From Ricordea florida (lineage: Eukaryota; Cnidaria; Anthozoa; Corallimorpharia; Ricordeidae), in NCBI GenBank assembly GCA_949710005.1, contig OX453275.1, positions 11,246,151 to 11,310,150 on the forward strand: a stretch of 64,000 nt of DNA. The letters run 5' to 3'. The position numbers and the translations under genes are program-made. Positions 34,201 through 44,500 of the stretch are shown piece by piece (within the stretch, counting starts at the first letter, position 1; every line of letters begins with the position of its first letter). The notes beneath the pieces are model-generated. The model saw only the letters and a list, made by a program, of their open reading frames with translations. It did not search any database and had not been told where the DNA came from.

Positions 34201-35030
34201 TTTTCCTGTCAGGGCTAAATAGACTCCAATTAATGTATTCATCTTGTCATTGCATAAACTCAGGAGTCCATGATAGGCTCTGGATCGTTATTATTATTAT
34301 CATCATCATTATTTTTATTAATACAGTCTATTTTTCATAGGGGTGGATCTCAGCTTTCATAAAAATATTAATTACAATTCCCTAAAACCTGGATGCAACA
34401 GCACAATGGAAAAGGAATCGAGGATTGCATCAAAATTCTGTCTCAATTTATTTTTACATTTGCAAAATTAGGAGTTACAGTAGGAGGCAGCCATCCTGTG
34501 CTAGCGTACATAAAGGCGCAACTATTATTCCCTGCAAATGTGCCCAGAGACAAATTATTAAAACAGTATCATCCAGTAAGCAGCATATAATTCATGGCAG
34601 GCCACCATATAGTCAGTTTACAGGGGTATACAAGGGTTTACAAGGATATACCTTTGTAAACCCTTGTATACCCTATATTTGGTGACTATATGGTGGCAGG
34701 CTACCAAGAATTATATGCCCAGTAAGTTCATCAACCGGGAATGTTAAACTGCACACAGTAGTTTCAAGCAGTATACTTGTTTTCTAAATATTTCCCACAC
34801 ATGTGATCTTCCAGCTTCAAAATTATAAATTTAATTCTTATTTACCATCTCTTCTAACAGGGTGCTTTTCTCTACCAGCATTGCTACTACAGTTAGTGTC
34901 TGGAGTTGGACTTCTCACACTGACAGCAACAGTGGTAGACATCCTCACACTGTACATCTTACCAGACAAGATTAGTTACAGGAGATATGTTTATGAGGAG
35001 TCGCCTTTGTTAGAAAAGAAAAATAAATGA
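30454..35030 (+). CDS. P2X-type ATP-gated ion channel (7 exons, 356 aa)
   Basis: Exons 30454-30591, 30750-30861, 32054-32147, 32378-32539, 33120-33326, 33939-34126 and 34861-35030 join in perfect phase with GT-AG borders. Trimeric cation channels open on extracellular ATP. Exon 1 carries the conserved Y-x-T-x-K (YITYK), the following LVVIKDRRLG and the first membrane helix (IYYAIVVLIVLYTLAEIF). The sixth exon has NYRI and LLRKRYGI, matching the NFR and K..GIRF ATP-site region. The last has the second helix after SGVGLL (GLLTLTATVVDILTLYIL). The ectodomain has few cysteines and lacks the ten-cysteine pattern of vertebrate P2X, like P2X of early-branching eukaryotes. The short cytosolic tail ends EKKNK. 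The start is set by homology. Confidence 0.85.
31085..31265. repeat. AT-rich and (GT)n microsatellites
   Basis: TATTATAATAATTA-type palindromic AT sequence (31100-31165) and a GT dinucleotide run (31220-31263), inside the second P2X intron. Confidence 0.7.
31327..31486. repeat. Retroelement 3'-end fragment with (TGAA)n tail
   Basis: GGAGACCTGACTC ... TTTCTTTCAGGTCTCC followed by ATATGGCGAATAAAAAATG and a GAATGAATGAATG tail. The same family is found at 41168-41270 plus 56181-56222, where element 3 split it. Probably a non-LTR or SINE tail. Confidence 0.6.
33447..33690 (+). mobile_element. tRNA-type SINE
   Basis: GGTTGGCGCAGTGGTGAGAG (A-box-like) and GTTTGATTCCCAG (B-box-like), spaced as in a tRNA promoter, then an unrelated body and a TTTGATTTGATTTG repeat. 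In a P2X intron. Confidence 0.65.
34596..34703. repeat. Foldback palindrome in a P2X intron
   Basis: GGCCACCATATAGTCA and TTTACAGGGGTATACAAGGG are inverted within about 100 bp, giving an almost perfect long hairpin. Confidence 0.65.
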
Positions 35031-36560
35031 CAAAAGCCACAGAAAATGTTGCAGAATTAACTCACTGTAAGATCTGAGGAAGCAAATCAATAGGGCTGAC
35101 AATTGTTATTTTAAACTTATCAATACACTTTTTTCCAAAAAAAAAAAAGAATTCATGTGTTCTATGTAATACAATTGTAGATGGGGTATCTTTTAGTTAG
35201 GTACCTGATACAATTTTTTTGCATTATTATTTTGAAATTTCCAATTAGCAAAATGTTTATAGAATAAAGTAGTTCATAAGTGGAATGTACTTGATTCTTA
35301 TACAGTAAATTAAAATTATATTTACCGGTATACTGAGTCATGGCACACTTTTTAAAAACAAATAAAAAATATTGTGATAATTTTACAATGGAAGGCCTAT
35401 TCTCTGTGGTTGAGACAAAAGTATAACGGTATTTAAGTAAAAACGTTTTCAAGAATGAGAAAGCCTCTGGAGAGTTATTCCTCTTTAAGCAGTTCCAAAA
35501 AATTTGGATCCCTCCTTCTGATTGGCCAGAAATGAGAAGAGTTTTTGGTTCACCTGACACAAAATGTTTTTCAATTGCCACAGGCATCCTTCTATGAAAC
35601 AAAATTTCTGAGAGTGACCATCAAATAATATTAAAAAATATTAAATACTTTAATTACTCATATATCACCTAAGAGCTGAAAGCTTGTTTAAATGTGAACG
35701 TGAAACTAATTACAAATAATAAGCTAATAAGACCTAATGACAAGAAATAAAAATATCAATAAGCTATATATTATCTAATTTGTAAAATTAATGAAGATGC
35801 ATTAAAATTCCAAGAAAAAAAGTTATGGGTATACTACGGAATAGCACAGTCCCACTGGAGAGAGGAAACGTCAAATCCAGCCACCCCAGATAAGCAACAA
35901 TCCCGCCAAGTTAATAGTATGAGACATCAGGAAGCTCTGCCCTGACTGACCAGGGAAATATTTTTCAAACTAATCAAAACCAAGAGATTCAAATAACTTA
36001 AATACTTCTGGAACAGGTTTGATAAAAGTACAGTGCACATGGGTCTTCCCATTACTTTTGTACACTTTTGTCAGAGAAAACCATTTTATTTTCCATCCAG
36101 ACTAGCTGCCCATTGGTCACTGAGGAAGGTACATGTAATTTTGCATCTTGAATATAAGAGTAACTCAATGCAAACATCCTATAAAGGATACATTGGAAAG
36201 AATCATTATGTCAAAAATGGTGAAGTCTTTAATTTAAAAATAAGATTAACACAGACGAACTAAACCAATGTATAAACCAAAGTAAACTGTTCAAGTAATC
36301 TTTTTTAATAACAAACCCCTGTATTCTCTTACATGAAAATTTAAAGTTGATATAATGATATTCATGACACTAAGTATGAACTTCAAATATGTAATTTAGG
36401 AGACATGGTAAAGAAAGTAAAACCTTATCGACTAACCCACAGAAAACAGCCTTTATTGAAATTAACAAATCTAGCCAAGGTGACTCTTGTAAAACGTCTG
36501 AATTTTTGCGAAGCATACTCAGCAATACTTAATTACAGTAACTGTACCCATTCTGGTAGT
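35031..36560. other. Region between converging P2X and LIN9 genes, no gene recognised
   Basis: Noncoding apart from chance frames. The P2X 3' untranslated part may end near 35145 (an A-run). Confidence 0.4.
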
Positions 36561-37539
36561 TACCGTACTTTCTCGATTATAAGGCCCACTTGGTTATAAG
36601 ACGCACCCCTAACTTCAATATTTTTATTGTGCTGAATCAGAAACTGAAAATTTCACCAAAACACTTGGTTATTTATAGGCACAGCCTTAACTATAAAGGA
36701 CAATTTTTTTTCAAGTTCACTTTAATGAAAACAAAAACGATATTGATTTATCTTAGTAGCGCCTTGCATGAATGGAACAAAAGGAAAAGTGCACACATGC
36801 AATTAAAAAACAAGTAAAGTCACAAAAGTCAGAACGTACACAAAACAAACAAATCAACCCGTTTTTTTAACTTTAATAACAAACATCACCTATACGCTGT
36901 TGAAAATTCAGTTGTTCAACTGCTTTCCGAGAGCATTCGCCAGTATACCGGTAAACGTATACCGGTACTCCAAAAGTATTTTAGCACTCGCAAATGCGGA
37001 ATTTCAGAATCCATGATTTGGAAAAAGGCAAGAAGAGTTCTTAACAGCAGCGGTTCTCATATGTTTTCATCACGTGGTCAGATGACCCACCATTTTGGTT
37101 TTGCGTTGTTCGGTATACCGGTACTTGCCTTGGCTCTGCGTCCTTTCCACCTGGAACTCAATACATACATACATACATACACACATTATTTGGTCTCACA
37201 GGTAAAAAAGATCCGGCAACCATTGGCTGATGTGGACCTGCGTTACAAAATTTACAATATTTACATCTAATAAAATAAAAAGACCAAATATGTACGATGT
37301 GTGATAAAAAAATGGTTCTCTTGAGAACCACTAAAATAATTTAAGTTAAGGTCCAAATGTTTCTTAGACCTTGTAAGTATTTTGGTAGGTTAAATGTTCG
37401 AAAGCATTCCGGCAAAATATTTCCTATGTTTGAAAACACTTGACTATTAGACGCACCCTGAGTTAATTTACAAACAAATTATAGTGAACAACTTAACTTT
37501 TCCGGAAAAACTGCACCTTATAACCAAGAAAATACGGTA
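36561..37539. repeat. MITE-type element with TACCGTATTTTC-type ends
   Basis: Left end TACCGTACTTTCTCGATTAT and AAGGCCCAC; the right end is the inverted form (CACCTTATAACCAAGAAAAT then ACGGTA). The internal parts (GAAACTGAAAATTTCACCAA and TTGATTTATCTTAGTAGC) recur in the element at 61408-62049. No transposase. Confidence 0.65.
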
Positions 37540-38023
37540 TTACTGACAAGTACTTTCAATGGGTAAAGTTATGAATAGAGAGAATTTCACTGAATGAATG
37601 TTCTAGATCAGAAATTGGAACTCTTTGGATTAATGTTTTTTAATTGAGCCACAACAAGGGTACAATAATTAACAATAATAGATAGTTTTCACCTAATTAT
37701 TGCTATGACAACTATCCAGAGTAGGTTGAAACTGAATGAATTGCCTCACTGTCAAAGCGTTTTGCCCCTGCACACAGGTTATACTATTAAATGTCCTATG
37801 GAGCTCTTAGAGACAGGAAATAGTATAATGCTGTACATACATTCTTTAAACAGGACAACTATAAAGAGAGACCACCCTAGTAAACTTAAGTACCATTTTG
37901 GCACTAATATACATTTAAAATCTTGCTGTACAAAATTATTTTTCATACTCAAATGTTCAAGAAACCTGTTAAACATGTGCAGGTCCTATATAAATGTTCC
38001 ATGCTGCTTCTTAATCAGAGTAA

Positions 38024-40644
38024 TTATGATGAGTTTGAGGCAGAGAACGCATGCAGATTACCCATCTGGCTCAGGCCAGACTGAATGTGAGCAACATGGA
38101 TTTCCACATTGTTCTGGAAACAGCTGTAAATAAAAGACAAGATGATTAGGCCAAATTAAAGAACAAAATGTTCATTCTAAATTGCATTTACATGTTAATT
38201 ACACAAACAGGTGGCAAAAAGGGTGAGTATATAAAAGTTATGACTGTTTTTTCCAAATCAAATTGATCCAAATTCAAACTTGCCCCATGTTAGAATACTG
38301 ACTAAGTTCTATCATATTATTGGCAGTTGCTGTGTTAAAATCTATAGACATCTGACAATGACCATTCTTCAGCCCTGGCATCTCAAAAATATCTGAACAA
38401 GCAACTGATAATCTGTCAAGTGCCATCAACAATGACGTTTCTTGACAGATATTCAGTTACTAGTCCAGATTTTGATAAAACAATTTAAGTCAATTGTCAA
38501 CTTCAATAATTATTACGTTATAAATGTCAGCCACCGATATTATTTTACACTCTACAAACAACATACCAATATCCAACATCATATGGAGGGATCAAATAAG
38601 CCCGTCTGAAAATTGTAGATGCAAGGAAGGTACAGAATATAAAAAGGGTACATTGAGTGCATTCAATTGCACTTTAAAACATTGTGGTTGGGAATTTTGG
38701 AGATTCTATCTTTGTTCTGCGGATTTTTTGGGTTTTGATTTTACGAACTTATTGGCTCCTTATCAACATTTCAAATCAGGAGTACCCCTCCTTCTCTGAG
38801 AAATTAATTAGTAAAGGTCAAAACTCAAGTCCCAAGCACAAACATTCAACCAAGAACTGTAACTCCATACATGGAAACAAAAGAATGATAACTTGAAAAA
38901 CTTAGTTTAAAACTGTTAGATTGATCTGCTTTCTATCTCTTCTATCTCTTCTTTCTACGCTTAAATTTATCTGCTTACTCTTACCGTATATTAGATGGGT
39001 CTAAACTTTCCTTGATCTCATTCACTGCGTCAGACAGTGACTTGAACTCAAATGTGTTGAGATCACTCTCTGCCAAGGACTAAAGACAACAATTTGGACA
39101 TTTTTATCATCAAGAAACAAGGCAAGGCTACAACTATCACATTTACCACCTATCTAACTAATTCCCTACTTAAAATCTATCATTCAGCATTTGAATACTG
39201 ATAATATAGACAGTACGCATTGAAAGAACTGAGGATGACCTAAGAAAAACCTAGACTGGACTGGGGGAGACTGGAGACTGGAGGGGGACAAATACATGGA
39301 ACCAGTACTTCTACACACCAAAGTTAAAACTCTTCCACTTTAACGCCATTCACACTAACTAGTATGGAGTTTAACTCGGTTACAATTATGACTGAATGTG
39401 CTTTTCACAGGGAGTCCACATATTTGTACATGCTGTACTTTATACAAGACCAAACAGAGAGAAAAAGGTGCAACATGTCAACCAGTGACCCAAAACTTTA
39501 AAAAGGAATGATATCAGCCCTCCATTCAATGACTTTGAAAAAGCTATTTTTCGTTGGTGGTGTGTGTTATATGTTGATTGCAGGTACGGCTGTTTGAACT
39601 ATTAAAAATAACTTTGGAATAGACAGTCAGTCAAGAATCCCTTTGCAATTATTTTAAAGGGTCCCATAACACTGTACCTTGATTTGAAGCATGAGAGAGG
39701 TCAAACTACTGACAATCTGCACAAGTGGCTGGTTTGTTAGTCCACTTCTAAAAAAAAGAGGGAAGGAGACCTGATAAGTAATAATGTTTCATCTTAATGA
39801 AATTCTGCTTTATACAGGACGAAGCTCATTTATTCATAAAATAAAATGAATAAGGGAAAGACATGATAATTATCTGGTGTATTGCTTTTGCCTCCTTGAT
39901 CCCTCCTTCTAAATAATATTGTTCACAAAGTTATATTGTGACCGCTTGATGCATGTGTTTCATCACTTATCAAGCACCTAAAATTTTGTAGGAAGTACTC
40001 TGCCGCAAATTACATTTTCAAATCTCTTCTCAGTGGTTGATATGTGATTAGTAAAAGTAATCATATGGTTTCGAGTTCAATTTGGAATTAATTTGCATGA
40101 GTGAGTTTTTCAAAAAGCTGAAATTGCATGAGCCGTGAGTGCAATTTCAGCTTTTTGAAAAACTCACCAGTGCAAATTAATTCCAAATTGAACGCTGAAA
40201 AACTGTAAGATTACTTATTAATAATATAAACATGAAAAAATCCGCCTGGAGGAAGTGCCGGAAGATCTCACTGCGGACAGGAAGTGAGCATTTGATGCGG
40301 ATTGGACACTTTTTTTACTGATTGGCTGATGAAGATCTTTAAAAATAAAGAATATCATAATCCAGAATATCGATGTGTAATTTGCACTAGTGTTACACTT
40401 TTTGCACTGGTGTTACAGTTGAACTGCACTGCTCTCAACCAATCAGAATTGAGTTTTTTTTTCATGTATATTATTAAACACTGAATTTTGTGTTTGATAT
40501 AATTATTACATTAAAAATCATCTGAGTCACTTACTCCCCCAATTTAACATTGTTTTCTTCCACTAGCCGTAAGGCCTCTTCATCGCACTTCCTTTTCACA
40601 CATGTAGACTGATCCATGGACTGAATACCATGATCTGGTGCAAG
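38024..40644 (-). CDS. LIN9: LIN9, 3' part (4 exons, C-terminal)
   Basis: Exons (minus strand) 40535-40644, 39678-39744, 38985-39079 and 38024-38123. They encode LAPDHGIQSMDQ, then LTSLMLQIK, SLAESDLNTFEFKSLSDAVN and IRCFQNNVEIHVAHIQSGLS, ending HAFSASNSS. This is a close match to the conserved C-terminus of metazoan LIN9, the MuvB-core subunit of the DREAM complex that regulates cell-cycle genes. All splice borders are GT-AG and phases fit. The 67-bp exon uses the second of two adjacent AG acceptors. The gene continues upstream at 56295-62884; element 3 lies in the intron between. Confidence 0.93.
40075..40193. repeat. Foldback palindrome
   Basis: GTTCAATTTGGAATTAATTT and GAGTTTTTCAAAAAGCTGAA are inverted at 40140-40193. 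A hairpin of about 50-bp arms in a LIN9 intron. Confidence 0.65.
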
Positions 40645-41167
40645 CTAAAGGGAACATGTGTATTATTAGGCACTGTAGCTTAAATTAGTTTCCACAATCA
40701 CAAAACACAGCAAAGCAGTGGAAGCTTGGAAATAAAACTAGTGTCTACCACTAGTGCTGGGAGCATAGAGTTGGCTGTTATGTGACAGAATACACTTTCC
40801 AGCTATTATAATTGGGTTATCCTGTTATTGTTATTGTTATTCTCTAAGCTTTTTAAAAAACTCTTTACCCCCAATATCAAAATTCATTTTCCCCTTAATG
40901 TTCTCATATATTTGTTATGGTACTAGTGAGGAGAATTTGTTTAAATATCAAAACAACTCTTTTTTGGTGATCATTTTCGTTATTCTCATAACATAAATGG
41001 TTGACGAACAGTGAAGATTGTAATAAGAAAGTGGATGCTGGTCACTACTGGGACTTAAAAGGTTAAATAATTTCTTCTCAATAGGTATTAACTTAAAATT
41101 TCTTTTAAACTAAAACTGTTTTACTTTTGCTGGTCCATATTGTTTTATTAGACTCGTTAATTTTAGG

Positions 41168-41270
41168 TCTGAGGAAACCTGATTGTTTATCAGTCCAGTG
41201 GTTTCTGTCAGGTTTCCTCCCCATCTACTCCCATTTACTTTCTGTATAATACACCTATACTATAACGGTG
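41168..41270. repeat. Left half of a retroelement tail split by element 3
   Basis: GAGGAAACCTGATTG ... TTTCTGTCAGGTTTCCTCC is related to 31327-31400. It continues at 56181-56222 with ATGACAAATAAACATGAATG and a (GAAT)n tail, so element 3 inserted into it. Confidence 0.6.
41266..41270. repeat. Target-site duplication CGGTG, left copy
   Basis: Five bases before the left end of element 3, repeated at 56181-56185. Confidence 0.75.
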
Positions 41271-41540
41271 ATATATATCAAAACTGTATGTTCTAGGACA
41301 ATAAAAAAATAAAAAAAATAAAAATAAAAAATTGAATTTTAATTTTAATAAAGCCTTTGTCACACCTTAGTAAAATATTGAATAATTATACAGTCATGCC
41401 TTTATCAAGTCTTCCTCGCGATCAGCCCTGATATAAATTTTTTAAAGTATCCTAAAATCCTAAGACAAATTTTTAAAAAATAAAAAAATAAAAATTGAAA
41501 AAGATATTTAAAGATTAGATAAAAATATATAAATTATGGA
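41271..41540 (+). repeat. Left terminal inverted repeat of element 3 (270 bp)
   Basis: Begins ATATATATCAAAACTGTATG and pairs with 55911-56180. It holds an A-rich stretch and the motif GATATTTAAAGATTAGAT before the polymerase ATG, of which the first five bases are in the repeat. Confidence 0.9.
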
Positions 41541-44500
41541 CGGACAACAAAGAGAACTAAGTGCTGATATGAAGAATTTACAAAGAAAACTAAGTGGTGA
41601 ACAATTAAAAGAACTTGTTTACTGGTATAACCCAACGAGAAAGTCATCTTATAACACTAAAAGAAAACGTATTGATTATCTGAATACTATTCCTGAAATA
41701 ACTAATAATGTTCAAAGAATCATTGACAATATTAGAGAAATTAGTAGATTATTACGTGATACACCACATAGACCTAATGAGAATACTCCTCTTCCAATTC
41801 CAAATACTCAACCTAAAATTGAAAATACGACGCCTAACAACACTTCAGATACTACCTTTAATCCAGACAGCCCTCCTCCAGGTAGACCACCTAGAGATCG
41901 CCGCCCCGGTACACCTCCTGGTAGACCGCCACCAACCACTACTCCTAGAAAAAGTCTTATACCTAAACCTATTCTCAAACCTAGACCTAGAGTTTCTACA
42001 TCACAAACAAAACCAAAACCTCAGGAAAAACCTATTCCCACACCAAGAAAAAATAATCCTCAACCCCAGATTGAACAAATACAAATACTAAAACAAAAAC
42101 TACAAGAACAAATAAAAACGCAAATATTACAAAACATAAAACAACAATCACAAATATTACAAAACTTAAATCAACAAACACCACAGGAACAACAAGAACA
42201 AATAAAAATGTTACAAACTCTTCAAGAACAAACACAAGAACTACAACAACAACAACAACAACAAACACAAGAACTACAACAAAAAAATCAATCATTCACT
42301 CAAACAAAAATGGAAGAGAACCCTCAACAAAAATCAAAAAACATAAAAAATAAACGTAGAAAAAATAGGAGAAAAAATAAAAAAAATAAAACTCAACCTA
42401 ATCCACAACCTCAGGAACCACAGGAACCACCAATCCCCCCACCGAGAAAAAAGAGAAATAAAAAAAAACAAGAAATAGAAGATTTTACTCCAATAGAAAT
42501 TAATACAGCATTCGATGGTTATCTGAAAACATATAGAATATATGGAAAGGAATATAGAAATGATTTAATATTTGATTTAGGATTTAAAGATGATATTGGA
42601 TTTGCATCTTTTGCACCGGAAGAAATCAAAAAAATAGAACAAAAAGAATTAAAAATTATAAGAGAAAATAATGATCTTGCATTTTTAGAGCCGGAAAATA
42701 TCATAAAATTAGGACTTGACGAATTAACATTTATAAGAGAAATAAAACCGAAAGTTATTGAATTAATTAATAAGCAAGAGAAACCTATAAAGATAAAATT
42801 TATTTTCTTCTGTAAATTTGTAAAATTTGATTATAATGAAGGAACAACATTTATAAAAGAAAGGTCAGATGGATTTTTTCATAGTGAAAAACCAGAGGTT
42901 ATAACAGGGTCAACAGATTTATCAAAACTATTCGATGAGATGACTGCTTATTTACTAGGGCTTTTTAGAAATTATTCGAATCATTTTAGCGGTTGGATAT
43001 TTAATGGTGTGGAATACTTTGATATAAAAATTGACCCATTTGATCCACTTTCCGCAAAAAGTTATATTGAACTACCAAAATTCTTAGCAAATAAAAAAGC
43101 AATAATAAATCCTAAGAATGAAGATGATGATGATTGTTTTAAATATGTAGCAACCATAGCAACAAATAAAATAGATGATCATCCAGAGAGAATAACTAAA
43201 GAACTGATTGAAATGTCTAAAAGGTTTAATTGGAAGGGAATTGAGTTTCCATTTAAATTAACGGATATTAATAAGTTTGAGAATCAAAATGAAAAATATG
43301 CAGTTAATGTGTATGGATTTGATGAAAAAAAGTTAAAAATATATCCTTTGCACATAAGCGATAAGAAAAACAGATTTTTAATAGAAACACTGTATATAAC
43401 AAACAATGAAACGAGTCACTACTACTGGATAAAGAATTTTGATAAATTAGTACATTCTCAAGTTACTAAAAATACAAAAAAGATTCACACATGTCGCAGA
43501 TGTTTTTATCACACTCATGAAGAGGAAACATTGAAAAAACATGAAGAATATTGTAAAGAACATGATTCTGTCAGGATTGATATGCCAATAGATAAAGATG
43601 GAAATCCTGAAATTCTTAAATTTACGAATCATAGTAATAAAATTAAAGTACCTTTTTCTGTATATTGTGATAAAGAGACTTATAGAATTTTATTAGACTA
43701 TAACGAATCGGAAGACAAAACTAAAAGTTACTCAATTAAATATGATAAACATAAAGCCTCTGCTTATTGTTACTTAATAAAGTTTGCTGATGAAGAATAT
43801 GAACCTTTTATTAGGCGATACACTGCTAAATCACCGGAAGAAGATATAGGAGAAATATTTATGTTACAATTAGAAAAGGATATTAGAGAAATTTATGAAA
43901 AAATTAAACCAAACAAGAAATTGAAATGTATGACGCGAAGAGAACAACTCGAATATAAAAACGCGACAATCTGTCATATATGTGAAGAAGAATTATTAGA
44001 AGAGGATAAGGTTAAAGATCACTGTCATTATACAGGAAAATATAGAGGAGCAGCACATAAAAAGTGTAACTTAAATTTTTTTAATAGAAAATTTGTCCCA
44101 ATATTTTTTCACAACTTAGCGGGATTTGATTCTCATCTTTCTATTAAGAGTATCGGTAAAACTGAAGGTAAAGTAAAATGTATACCTAATAATGAAGAAA
44201 AATATATTTCCTATACAAAACAAATAATACTCGGCGAATATAAAAATAAAAACGGTGTGTTGAAAAAAGATATGTTAGACATTAGATTTGTAGATTCATT
44301 TAAATTTTTGCAGACAAGCCTCAACAATTTAGTTCAAAATCTTACAAATTGCGGAAAATGTGAATCATGTAAACCAGGAGATTGTATTAAGAGATACATA
44401 GAAGATGGAAAGATCATCAACTATACTGGTTTTGGTAGATGTGGAAAATGTAAAAATTGCAAGTTAAGCAAAAGTAGATGTCTTTCTCCAAAGGATGATA

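Noticed and set aside
35162..35602. 146-codon minus-strand frame
   Set aside because: Residue use looks random, no splice or homology support, and it lies in the P2X-LIN9 intergenic region.
37705..38133. 142-codon + frame
   Set aside because: Overlaps the antisense last exon of LIN9, which fits exactly in sequence and phase.
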